Assembly (NCBI RefSeq): GCF_001457455.1
Contig: NZ_LN831026.1
Location: forward strand, 2,046,001 to 2,110,000
Origin: Corynebacterium diphtheriae
GTDB taxonomy: Bacteria > Actinomycetota > Actinomycetes > Mycobacteriales > Mycobacteriaceae
DNA: 64,000 nucleotides
Direction: 5' to 3'
The first letter of the stretch is position 1. Each line of letters begins with the position of its first letter. Positions 26,314 through 33,846 of the stretch are shown in pieces. The translations under genes were made by a program, and so were the position numbers. Under the pieces are notes generated by a model. That model saw only the letters and a list, made by a program, of their open reading frames with translations, ran no database searches and was not told the origin of the DNA.

Positions 26314-26606
26314 TTAGAGGCCGAAAAGGAAGGAGAACAGCTGACGAGTCAGTCGCCAGATCATGCCAAAGAAGGATTCATTTTTGGTTTTCTCCGGCGC
26401 GGACTCTGCGTCTTTTACCTCACTCTTTACGACGCTTCGCTTAGCGACGCTTCCCTTAACGGTGACCTCCGCTGCCGCCGCTGACGGTAATCACCTGAAT
26501 GTCATTGACTTCACTTAGTGGCAAAGCTGCGTCATTTCCTGCCACGTGAGCCTTGGAAACCTTAAGCGTAATCGGGACGGCAATATCGGGGCGCGTTGAG
26601 AGACAT
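26314..26606 (-). pseudogene. Frameshifted relic of a small protein gene
   Basis: On the minus strand an ATG at 26606 has a good ribosome-binding site (AAGGAG) and a TATATA -10-like box above it, but its frame closes after 14 codons. The next frame gives a 45-residue segment (RPDIAVPITLKVSKAHVAGND ... EVNDIQVITVSGG). A third shift gives EVTVKGSVAKRSVVKSEVKD and a tail ending NESFFGMIWRLTRQLFSFLFG before TAA at 26316. Two frameshifts are needed. The original product of about 97 residues is unrecognised. With the adjoining 26181-26313, where I see nothing else, this fills the gap between purA and the next gene. Confidence 0.6.
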
Positions 26607-26740
26607 ATGGAGTTACTCCTTATATATAGGCAGGGGAAATACAGAGATAATCTAGTTCACCGATTAGCCAACCCCTTATGTAAACCGTGGAAAAGTTCCC
26701 GCCTCCGCGCCCCAAGAAGGACGCCTAGCCTCCTAGCGTG

Positions 26741-26746
26741 TAGTTT
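26741..26746 (+). promoter_or_regulatory. -10 box for leaderless transcript
   Basis: TAGTTT ends 7 nt before the ATG at 26754. The geometry matches the other leaderless starts in this window and decides the start of the following gene. Confidence 0.5.
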
Positions 26747-26753
26747 TATCCTC

Positions 26754-27590
26754 ATGCAGTTGCTTGCCTTACATTGTGGACCCACCGCAGACGTGGTCAT
26801 TCCTGGTGCTACCCGCCTTGATATGTCTGAGATCCCTACTCGCAAGGAGCTCAAGGCGGTGGATGCTGCCGCTGCTGCTATTTTGCCGGAGGATCCCACG
26901 CCATCGTTGGATGAGATTGCGGCGATGCCGGATGTGCCGCATTTGGGCGAGCCGCAGTTCGCGCCGCAGCCCGTGCCGGAGGCGTTGCGCGTGGTGGTCG
27001 TCGGTAGCGACGCGGCACTATCGGCGGTGGTCACGCGGTTAATGCGGGCGGACACGATGTGGGTGGAGGTCGCCTACGTTCCTACTGGCGACTCCCAAGT
27101 GACACGGCTGTGGGGGTTGCCGGATAACGCTGCGCAGTTTGCGGTGGAAGGCCAGGTGCGCCCCAAGCCTCTCTTGCGTGACGACGCCGGGGTTGCGATC
27201 GCAGGTATTGCCACGGTGACTGCGTGGCACGGCGGGGAACTCACCGGCGAAGTGATCGTGGACGATACCCGCCTCATTTTCCACGAGGGTAAGAAGAAAG
27301 CCCCACGTTATGGCGTTTTTGGCGCCCAGCTAGAATCTGGTGTGAATGCCCCGGGTGTTAGTGCCCGCGTACTCACCACGGCTATTGATACGCCAGAAAG
27401 CCCGAGTGTCTTGCACAAGTTACGTCCCACACCACGCGGCCAGCTCGGCGATCGTGAGCTCCACGGTCGTGCACTGCAAGGCGGCGGCATTGATTTCCGC
27501 ATAAGCATTGATGGCGTGTCTAGAAAACGCCCCGTGGATCGTGTGACGGTGTATCGCCACCTACGGGATCTGCAGTGCGTGCGACCTTAG
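26754..27590 (+). CDS. Conserved hypothetical protein next to purA (Rv0358-like)
   Basis: This is a 278-residue soluble protein of unknown function. An Ala/Pro-rich N-terminus (about 25-75) leads to a central VVVVGSDAALSAVVTRLMRADTMWVEVAYVP segment, which recalls the diacylglycerol-kinase catalytic fold, and a C-terminal strand-rich part (GELTGEVIVDDTRLIFHEG). M. tuberculosis has a hypothetical gene, Rv0358, at the same place beside purA; I believe these correspond but cannot verify it. The start at 26754 rests on the -10 box; MSEIPTRKELK, 23 codons further in, is an alternative. The 3' end overlaps the convergent FUSC gene by 4 bp. Confidence 0.65.
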   Translation: MQLLALHCGPTADVVIPGATRLDMSEIPTRKELKAVDAAAAAILPEDPTPSLDEIAAMPDVPHLGEPQFAPQPVPEALRVVVVGSDAALSAVVTRLMRADTMWVEVAYVPTGDSQVTRLWGLPDNAAQFAVEGQVRPKPLLRDDAGVAIAGIATVTAWHGGELTGEVIVDDTRLIFHEGKKKAPRYGVFGAQLESGVNAPGVSARVLTTAIDTPESPSVLHKLRPTPRGQLGDRELHGRALQGGGIDFRISIDGVSRKRPVDRVTVYRHLRDLQCVRP

Positions 27591-28714
27591 TGATTGGGAT
27601 CGTCACGGATTTCGGAAGGATAAGCCGGCGATTCCGAGGTCAGCGCTAGGCTTGCCACCGCGGAGGCACGCGACATGCCACACACCTGCAACAGATCCAC
27701 GATGATCGAGCGGGATTGTGCCAGCACCACCTGCGCGGAAAGCACTTTACCTTCGGCAACGCTTAGGCCTGCGCGCGCCGCCATGGTTTGGAGAGTGCGC
27801 ACTAGTTCTGGGATTTCCGCAGCTTCGGAGGCAGCACCGCGGCGATCATAGATGGCGGCGACGGCCGAAGTGACGGAGACGAGGTCGTCGATAAGCTGAA
27901 TTTGTGCCTCAGATACTTCATCACCGTCCTCGATAAGGACCTGTGCCCGGCGCGCGAGCACCCTCGTGTTGCGCATTGCGTTGTCAACGGGGTGCAAGAT
28001 CCTCACAAAAGACCTAACTCGAGCTTTGGAACTCCACAGGAACGGCGAGACAGCGACCTCTTCTTGGCCGGATTTTGCTGCGGCGATCATCGCGTTGATC
28101 GCTGCTTGGGAGCCTCGTGCTTGACGTAAAGCCTCGCGGATTCCGTCCACGTCGCCGGTGCGCATGGCGGTGCTGACCTGCGTGAGCGCCTCGCTTGCCA
28201 TGGTTAAGACTTTTGCCACTTCACGGCGGCCTTCTGCTAGTGGGGAGTGTGGCAGCAATGCCATAGTGAGGATGCCAAAACCACATCCGATGAAGGCGTC
28301 GATCATGCGGTCAGTGGCCGCCGCAGAGCCTGGCGGCATGATAGTAGAAATAAGTATCGAACCAATTGCGACTTGATTAATAAGAAGCTGGCTAGAAGAT
28401 AGAAAAGTGGCAAGGAACAGCGAAATAAACACCGCTAATGCCAATTGCCAGTAGCCGGAGCCAATGCCGTAAATCAGGAAGTCGCCCAAGCCCACGCCCA
28501 GCGAGCACCCAATAGACAGTTCCACGGCCTTTTTGAGCCTGTTTCCCGAGTTCAGGCCCAGCATGATGATTGCAGCCATGGGTGCGAAAAATGGTTTTGT
28601 ATGGTGTAGAAAATCAAGTGCGACGAAGTATGCCAGTCCCGCGGCCACCGACATCTGCACGATGGGCAACAAGCCGTGCTGCACCCGTTGATAGCCTTTA
28701 CGCATCCATAACAT
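27587..28714 (-). CDS. FUSC-family membrane protein, paralogue 1
   Basis: This 375-residue protein belongs to the FUSC / aromatic-acid exporter-like group. The N-terminal half has about six hydrophobic helices, including AYFVALDFLHHTKPFFAPMAAIIML and GCSLGVGLGDFLIYGIG. The cytoplasmic C-terminal half is helical (HPVDNAMRNTRVLARRAQVL; GKVLSAQVVLAQSRSIIVDLLQVCG). FUSC proteins are thought to export or sense aromatic acids or amphiphiles. It is closely similar along its length to the gene at 30052. Start ATG 28714 has AGGA 7 nt upstream. The promoter faces the divergent protease gene. Confidence 0.8.
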   Translation of the reverse strand: MLWMRKGYQRVQHGLLPIVQMSVAAGLAYFVALDFLHHTKPFFAPMAAIIMLGLNSGNRLKKAVELSIGCSLGVGLGDFLIYGIGSGYWQLALAVFISLFLATFLSSSQLLINQVAIGSILISTIMPPGSAAATDRMIDAFIGCGFGILTMALLPHSPLAEGRREVAKVLTMASEALTQVSTAMRTGDVDGIREALRQARGSQAAINAMIAAAKSGQEEVAVSPFLWSSKARVRSFVRILHPVDNAMRNTRVLARRAQVLIEDGDEVSEAQIQLIDDLVSVTSAVAAIYDRRGAASEAAEIPELVRTLQTMAARAGLSVAEGKVLSAQVVLAQSRSIIVDLLQVCGMSRASAVASLALTSESPAYPSEIRDDPNH

Positions 28715-28812
28715 CAGCAATTCCTAAAAAACTCACTAGCGCCCATTGAGGGAAAAAGAACATCTACCCGTGTAAGCCACTTACCTTAGTGCTTGTTGGA
28801 CCATCAATCGAG

Positions 28813-28826
28813 GTTAGGAACCTAAC
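28813..28826 (+). promoter_or_regulatory. Palindrome covering the protease ribosome-binding site
   Basis: The perfect 14-bp palindrome GTTAGGAACCTAAC directly abuts the ATG at 28827 and contains the AGGA ribosome-binding site. As DNA it could be an operator; as RNA it could pair the AGG with CCU. It resembles DtxR half-sites (GGTTAG/CTAACC), but the half-site spacing is wrong. Confidence 0.45.
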
Positions 28827-29960
28827 ATGAGAAGATCCCTCATTGCCATTGTTGCTGCTAGCTCCGTGGCATTCGCTCTGCCTGCTCACGCCCAGCGTGC
28901 ACCAGAGCCTACCCACATCCCTGGCGTTGCCGTTGACCAAGGCGACTCCCTGCTCGTGCGTGCCGACGGCAACATGCTCGGCGTGTGCACCGTAGGATTC
29001 GTTGACACCGAAAACAACCGCGTATGGACCGACGCTCACTGCGGTGAGAACGGCGCAGCGGTTATGGATAACTTCCAAAACCCCATTGGCACCCTCCACC
29101 ACGTCTACCCCTCCGAGTGGGAGCGGTTGCAAAACATCCAGGGCACCGAGTGGTCGGTTAACAGCCGTGCTTCCGACGTCGCATACGTTGAGATCGACGA
29201 CCCAGCCGTCTTGGGCCAAAACTACTTCTCACAAAACACCATCGCCCGCGACCCAGCCGTCGGCGACAACCTGTGCAACTACGGTGGCCGCACCGACAGT
29301 GTCGTCTGCACCCCTATCACCAACATCAACGGTCCAGTCGTTATCACCGCAAACAACGGCTCCGACCACGGCGATTCCGGCGGACCAGCATGGATCGAGG
29401 GTAAGGGCTACGTCGGCCAGCTGCTCGGCTCTGACGTGATCTGGCGTTCCGACGTCGGCGACTTCACCACCACCGTGTTCCGCAAGATCGCCGACCAGGA
29501 GATCCACTCCCCCATCGACCTGTCCCGCGCCCTGCCGTTCTACGACTTTGATGTGCAGAAGCTACGCAACTCGCCAGTAACCACCCCAGCTTCCGCCGCC
29601 GACATCATGCGTGCCAAGGCCGTTCGCGACCGCGAAGAGCGCGAAACCATGCAGCGCTACTGGTCCGGCGAAGAGCTCACCCCGAAGCGTGAGCAGGCCC
29701 ACGAAGACCGCGCTAACCTCGATGCCCGCGAAGCAGAGCTCGAAGGCCAGGTTTCCCGCGAAGCTGATCCACAAAAGAAGCAAGAGCTGGAGCGCGACCT
29801 CGAAAACACCCGCGCAACCAAGGAAGTTGTTGAGGAGTACGAGACAGTTATCGACGGTGCCGAAGGTATGACCAAAGAAGAGGAAAACGCCTTCCGTGAG
29901 TTCTTCCGTGGCTTGCCATCAAGTTGGCTGCAGGAATTTATGGAAGCATTCCGCCGCTAA
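28827..29960 (+). CDS. Secreted trypsin-like serine protease with coiled-coil tail
   Basis: This is a 377-residue exported protein. The signal peptide RRSLIAIVAASSVAFALPAHA would be cut near residue 22. The chymotrypsin-fold domain (about 35-240) has VWTDAHCG with His71, a probable Asp117 in SRASDVAYVEID, and HGDSGGP with nucleophile Ser184. From about 265 to 350 the sequence is highly charged and helical (REERETMQRYW ... ELERDLENTRATKEVVEEYE), probably a coiled coil, ending in a hydrophobic-aromatic tail. Substrate is unknown; secreted or wall-associated action is inferred. It is flanked by two FUSC paralogues and followed by a strong terminator. Confidence 0.87.
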   Translation: MRRSLIAIVAASSVAFALPAHAQRAPEPTHIPGVAVDQGDSLLVRADGNMLGVCTVGFVDTENNRVWTDAHCGENGAAVMDNFQNPIGTLHHVYPSEWERLQNIQGTEWSVNSRASDVAYVEIDDPAVLGQNYFSQNTIARDPAVGDNLCNYGGRTDSVVCTPITNINGPVVITANNGSDHGDSGGPAWIEGKGYVGQLLGSDVIWRSDVGDFTTTVFRKIADQEIHSPIDLSRALPFYDFDVQKLRNSPVTTPASAADIMRAKAVRDREERETMQRYWSGEELTPKREQAHEDRANLDAREAELEGQVSREADPQKKQELERDLENTRATKEVVEEYETVIDGAEGMTKEEENAFREFFRGLPSSWLQEFMEAFRR

Positions 29961-29970
29961 TCTAATGCAA

Positions 29971-30023
29971 TAAGAAAAACGCATCACGTGGGGTTTTCTT
30001 CTCCCACACGCGATGCGTTTTAT
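29971..30023. terminator. Bidirectional terminator between protease and second FUSC gene
   Basis: AAAACGCATCACGTGGG pairs with CCCACACGCGATGCGTTTT across a loop of about 10 nt, with A- and T-runs on the two sides. It serves both the protease (plus) and the FUSC gene ending at 30052 (minus). Confidence 0.8.
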
Positions 30024-30051
30024 TATGTGCACCTATTGTGCACAACAGGCT

Positions 30052-31206
30052 TTACACGTCGTCATTCCAGATCTCTTTGACAGAAGCAGGATGCATAGAC
30101 GTGGGCGACAAGATCTCCACAGCGGACCGACGCGACTGACCACAGATCTGCAACAGATCCACCACCAGCGAACGCGACTGCGCCAGCACCACCTGCGCGG
30201 AAAGCACCTTGCCCTCACTGACCTCAAGGCCAGTGCGCGAACCGATCATCTTCAAGTTGTTGACCAACCGTGGGATCTCAGCATTTTCCGACAGTTCAGA
30301 GTTACCATAGTAAAGGTTGCTCAGGTCCTCAGAGACTTCAGCAAGCTGCTCGATAATCTGAATCTGGCGACCCGACACCTCGTCATTATCCTCGCACAAC
30401 ACCAACGCACGACGCGCCAACACACGAGTATTACGCATCGCGTTGTCCACAGGGTTCAGGATTCGCATCATCGAACGGATCCGCTGACGCTGCGCCCACA
30501 ACAGTGGCGACGCCTGAATCGTCTCCTTACCCATGTTTGCCGCAGCAATCATCTGGTTAATTTGGCCTTGAGTACCACGAGCGCGCACCAGCGCATCCAC
30601 AATCCCATCAGTGTTGTTATTACGAAGCGCCTCAGCGACCTGACGCTGCACCTGGGCGGCCACACCCAAAATATTGGCGATCTCACGGCGCCCCGAACGC
30701 AACGGCGACTCCGGCAACAACGCAATCACAGCAATACCAACAAGACCACCCACCAAGGCGTCAATCATGCGGTCCGCACCACCCGAAGTACCAGGCGGCA
30801 AAATAGTCGCAATCAACACCGCCGCAAACGACGCCTGATTAGCAACCAACACACCCTTATCCGCGATCGTGCCCAACATAATCGATAACGACACCGCCAC
30901 AGCGATCTGCCAAACACCAGAACCAACAAAAGCGATGAGGACGTCGCCAAGCCCAACGCCGATGCTCACACCCAACACCAGCTCAAACGCACGACGGAAA
31001 CGCTCACCGCCCGTGGTACTCAGCACAATCACCGTAGCCATCGGCGCAAAGAACGGCTCCGCGTGATGGAACAGATGCAACGCCACATAATACGACAGAC
31101 CCGCCGCCAAACCAGCCTGAATCACATACACCCAATTAGCACGCAGGCGCACAACACCCTGCTTAAAGCGATTCATCGTCGCTACCTGTTTCCATGTCAA
31201 AGCCAT
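30052..31206 (-). CDS. FUSC-family membrane protein, paralogue 2
   Basis: This 384-residue protein has the same layout as the gene at 27587: six or so N-terminal helices (GLSYYVALHLFHHAEPFFAPMATVIVL; GVSIGVGLGDVLIAFVG) and a helical cytoplasmic half sharing NPVDNAMRNTRVLARRA and GKVLSAQVVLAQSRSLVVDLLQICGQ. The two are clear paralogues in parallel orientation around the protease gene. The start is taken as ATG 31206, because TAAAAT lies exactly 7 nt upstream; an in-frame ATG about 11 codons later (MNRFKQGVV) is possible. The role is probably export of or tolerance to aromatic or amphiphilic compounds. Confidence 0.8.
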   Translation of the reverse strand: MALTWKQVATMNRFKQGVVRLRANWVYVIQAGLAAGLSYYVALHLFHHAEPFFAPMATVIVLSTTGGERFRRAFELVLGVSIGVGLGDVLIAFVGSGVWQIAVAVSLSIMLGTIADKGVLVANQASFAAVLIATILPPGTSGGADRMIDALVGGLVGIAVIALLPESPLRSGRREIANILGVAAQVQRQVAEALRNNNTDGIVDALVRARGTQGQINQMIAAANMGKETIQASPLLWAQRQRIRSMMRILNPVDNAMRNTRVLARRALVLCEDNDEVSGRQIQIIEQLAEVSEDLSNLYYGNSELSENAEIPRLVNNLKMIGSRTGLEVSEGKVLSAQVVLAQSRSLVVDLLQICGQSRRSAVEILSPTSMHPASVKEIWNDDV

Positions 31207-31213
31207 GGCAGTG

Positions 31214-31219
31214 ATTTTA
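31214..31219 (-). promoter_or_regulatory. -10 box for leaderless FUSC transcript
   Basis: TAAAAT on the minus strand, 7 nt before the ATG at 31206. Confidence 0.5.
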
Positions 31220-31250
31220 GACCCCACCCCCAACAGCCAAGCCCTTTCCC

Positions 31251-31394
31251 CACCGCTAAAAGAAAAAAGCTCAAAAAGCAGCTCCTAAGCCTCAGAGCAA
31301 GGGCTCGGAGGAATCAGCAACCAAGACCGTCAAGGGATCATCGGCTACATTCCTTGCGCTCATCACAGGTTTCTTTAGCCTCGCATGGTCGTAG
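31251..31394 (+). pseudogene. C-terminal relic: charged linker plus hydrophobic tail
   Basis: A frame without a start (it is preceded by an in-frame TAA) reads KKAQKAAPKPQSKGSEES, then TKTVKGSSATFLALITGFFSLAWS and TAG at 31392-31394. It looks like the tail of an exported or membrane protein whose 5' part is lost. It resembles in style the tail of the relic at 801-1250 (SVGDFIAGILAIVTG). The rest, 31395-31505, shows nothing recognisable. Confidence 0.45.
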
Positions 31395-31505
31395 ATCTCC
31401 GGCGTTCTGCCTTTCAAATTCTAGGTTTAACTCTGCAAAAACTATCAATTCGAGCTTAAACAATCTTTGTAGAGGGTAGTTGAAACCCCTAATCTTCATG
31501 AACTA

Positions 31506-31534
31506 TTGCGCACATGTTCGTGAAGTTGTACTAT
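31506..31534 (+). promoter_or_regulatory. Promoter of the DUF3800 leader RNA
   Basis: TTGCGC (31506-31511) and TACTAT (31529-31534) are 17 bp apart, a standard sigma-A promoter. Transcription should start near 31541, about 104 nt before the DUF3800 start codon and immediately before the structured leader. Confidence 0.6.
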
Positions 31535-31540
31535 CGCCTA

Positions 31541-31626
31541 TGTGAGCCAGGGTTGAGCGCAAGCAAGAAAGCCCCGGGCAGCAACTCCAAGGACCCCAAT
31601 GCTTCGCATGAGGGTCCTTGCGCTTT
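31541..31626 (+). ncRNA. Structured leader RNA upstream of DUF3800 gene
   Basis: The transcript predicted from 31541 can fold compactly. GGGTTG (31550-31555) pairs with CAACTC (31582-31587), enclosing a GCCCCGGGC region. A second, strong hairpin CAAGGACCC / GGGTCCTTG (31588-31596 with 31612-31620) contains an inner ATGC/GCAT stem with a UUC loop. It is followed by CGCTTTTAAA, a possible weak terminator. Conserved RNAs upstream of DUF3800 genes have been described by comparative genomics as the DUF3800 RNA motifs. I infer that this is a member or relative; the covariance needed to prove it cannot be tested here. Confidence 0.55.
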
Positions 31627-31644
31627 TAAAAATACGGGGGGATC

Positions 31645-32445
31645 ATGCTACTTGCATATATTGATGAAATTGGCAGTACTGGCGCATTCATACATCCAAA
31701 TCACAATCGTTTCAGTGATAGTCCAGCATTCGGCTATGGCGGGTTTATAATTCCAGAGGAATCCGCACGAGAGTTCGGCTCTTATTTTGCAGAACGTAAA
31801 AAGATCTTTTTCCGCAATGAAATCCCCAACAACATAGATCCTGGTCGTTGGGAAAAGAAAGGATCAGATCTACTATTTGCTTTAGCCATCAATGAAAGAC
31901 CACAAAACCTTCGACTACTCGGCTCTTTGATTTCGAAACTCAGAAAACTTGATGGCCACCTCTTCTATTACGCAGAAGAAAAACCCATTGGCACTCCGAA
32001 AGCAACAAACTGCGGCGCTACTGAGTTTAGGGATCGCGAGGAAACAGCTATGTACGCACACATTCTAGGACGAGCCTCGGAGCATCAAGAAATGCGTCGT
32101 ATCGTCGAACCTCCAATGCACATCGATAGCCAGCTATCCACAAATATTCAGTTTGCCGACTGGATATGTTCCCTTGCTAAGCGGGCAATCGAATATCAAT
32201 TAGTAGAAGACTCGCGTTATAGCTGGGTTCCAACAGCGGAAGCGCTAACCCCAACAAGAGGATCTTTTACATATGAGTCAAAACTAAGGCTTTATCACCG
32301 TGCTATCGACGATTTAAATCATTCAAGTATTCTCAGACCTACCAGACCGCTTTTTAATTCAAAAATTAATCAGACACTCGACGAAGAAAATAGGAGAAAA
32401 CTCGAAAAAGTCCGAGCTGCGACAATTAAAGAAGCAAATAATTAA
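31645..32445 (+). CDS. DUF3800-domain protein
   Basis: This 266-residue protein starts LLAYIDEIGSTGAF, matching the YIDESG opening of DUF3800, an RNase H-like fold. A later IQFADWICSLAKRAIEY matches the conserved helix with the family's second acidic residue, and LDGHLFYYAEE sits in the middle. Ile replaces the usual Ser in the first motif; both Asp and Glu are kept. DUF3800 genes are frequent in defence islands, and a nuclease role is suspected. The ATG follows a GGGGGGAT ribosome-binding site. Codon use is AT-richer than in core genes, which suggests acquisition. Confidence 0.82.
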   Translation: MLLAYIDEIGSTGAFIHPNHNRFSDSPAFGYGGFIIPEESAREFGSYFAERKKIFFRNEIPNNIDPGRWEKKGSDLLFALAINERPQNLRLLGSLISKLRKLDGHLFYYAEEKPIGTPKATNCGATEFRDREETAMYAHILGRASEHQEMRRIVEPPMHIDSQLSTNIQFADWICSLAKRAIEYQLVEDSRYSWVPTAEALTPTRGSFTYESKLRLYHRAIDDLNHSSILRPTRPLFNSKINQTLDEENRRKLEKVRAATIKEANN

Positions 32446-32733
32446 TAGCTTCACAGAAGCCTTATGTGTGACACGAGCTGGGAACGTCGTAACGCATGCG
32501 AAATGACGTATAAGATGAACGGGTTAGTTTTAGCCCTAAAACGGAAGCCCCCCTCATCCCCAGGGAACCGTTGAAGTTCAAGTGTTAAAGCCGCTTGTCT
32601 GCGTGAGCGCTGCTGTAGATTCATGGAAATGATAATCAGCTTTTGCGGGTACCGTTTCTCCAGGAAGTATTTTTTGATCCATTAAAAATATGATTCATGG
32701 CGCAAAAAGTATTCCTGTAGTATTTTTTGAGTC
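32446..32733 (+). promoter_or_regulatory. Intergenic region with probable AbiEi operators
   Basis: Two direct copies of AGTATTTTTTGA (32666-32677 and 32719-32730) sit 53 bp apart just before the AbiEi start. A related inverted copy (CAAAAAGTATT, from 32703) lies between them. AbiEi proteins repress their own operons by binding repeats in this position, so these are likely operators. Further upstream GTTTTAG-CC-CTAAAAC (about 32526-32541) is a short palindrome. No gene is evident. Confidence 0.55.
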
Positions 32734-33846
32734 ATGAAGAGTTACGAGGCGACAGAGATGCTCAGCGATCTCGCATCCCAGCAGTGGGGACTGTTTACCT
32801 CGGCGCAGGCAAAAGATAGTGGTGTCGATCTTCCGTCTCTACGCCGATTGGAAAAACGCGGCGTTTTTACCCGCGTTCGACACGGGGTCTATGCGAGTAC
32901 GACGACTGTATTGTCGACTGAATTAGAGCTCAAAGCCCAGTGGCTTTCCCTACAGCCGAATCTCATGGCAGCTGAGCGCATTAGCGATCCTTCATTAGTT
33001 GCTGACGCTGTAGTTTCTCACACTACGGCCGCTGAAGTATGGGAGATAGGGGATCTCTGGCCCGACGGTATCCACTTTACGGTCAATCGCCGTAGACGAA
33101 GCAGGCAGACAGACGTTCAGTTTCACCGCGCCGATCTCGCCGATTCAGACTGGGTTGTTCACCCTGCATCGGGCCTTCCTATAACCACTGTGCCCCGTAC
33201 CATCTTGGATCTAGCACAATCTGGACATGAGCCAGACCACTTGCTCCATTTGGTCGCCGATGCAGGAAGGAAATACTTACTGACCGAGCAGGAATTGCTC
33301 GACTCTTTTTCTGGCCATGAAGATTCTTTCGGGCTCGACCAAGGAGACAGATCCGGGCTTAAAGAACTAGTTGACGAATGCTTCATTGACACGAAGACTG
33401 CCCAGCAAACTCGCCTATTGGTAGAAGAAGCAATGCGCCCGCTCCAAGAGCAACTAGAAGCGATAATAAAACCACTCACGCAAAGTCTTTCCTGGAAAAA
33501 TGCCATGCAGGCTCCACTTCAGCAACACTTGGCGCAATTAATCTCACCGATACCATCAGCTATGCAGGTACCAGAAATGACTGTGTTTTCTGAGCTGGCA
33601 GAGACGATGAAGAAAACAGCCAGTCTTCCAAACATTTCAAAAAATATGTGGTCTGAAATCTATCCCCCCGAAACACTCTCGTCCGTTCTTTCGACAAGCC
33701 TTCCGCGTACGCAAGTGTCACCTCCTGAAAAACAACGAGAAAGTACCGAGACTAATGAATCAAATTCCGAAGCTAAAAAAGACGCACGGCCAAATCGCCA
33801 ACGCTTTGAAGAAGGAAGCGAAAACACTCAACAAGAACCCCAATGA
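32734..33846 (+). CDS. AbiEi-type antitoxin / autorepressor
   Basis: This 370-residue protein has an N-terminal winged-helix domain (QWGLFTSAQAKDSGVDLPSLRRLEKRGVFTRVRHGVYA, about 17-53), the standard opening of AbiEi antitoxins, then the AbiEi C-terminal domain (SHTTAAEVWEIGDLWPDGIHFTV; PITTVPRTILDLAQSG). The last about 150 residues are a low-complexity helical and Ser/Glu-rich extension beyond the usual AbiEi length, ending in a charged tail whose gene portion overlaps the toxin gene. Type IV antitoxins oppose their toxin without direct binding in the classic case, and repress the operon. Direct repeats upstream are probable operators. Confidence 0.82.
   Translation: MKSYEATEMLSDLASQQWGLFTSAQAKDSGVDLPSLRRLEKRGVFTRVRHGVYASTTTVLSTELELKAQWLSLQPNLMAAERISDPSLVADAVVSHTTAAEVWEIGDLWPDGIHFTVNRRRRSRQTDVQFHRADLADSDWVVHPASGLPITTVPRTILDLAQSGHEPDHLLHLVADAGRKYLLTEQELLDSFSGHEDSFGLDQGDRSGLKELVDECFIDTKTAQQTRLLVEEAMRPLQEQLEAIIKPLTQSLSWKNAMQAPLQQHLAQLISPIPSAMQVPEMTVFSELAETMKKTASLPNISKNMWSEIYPPETLSSVLSTSLPRTQVSPPEKQRESTETNESNSEAKKDARPNRQRFEEGSENTQQEPQ

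Noticed and set aside
28811..28829. DtxR operator before the serine protease
   Set aside because: Half-site sequences look right, but their spacing differs from the 19-bp box; kept only as a palindrome.
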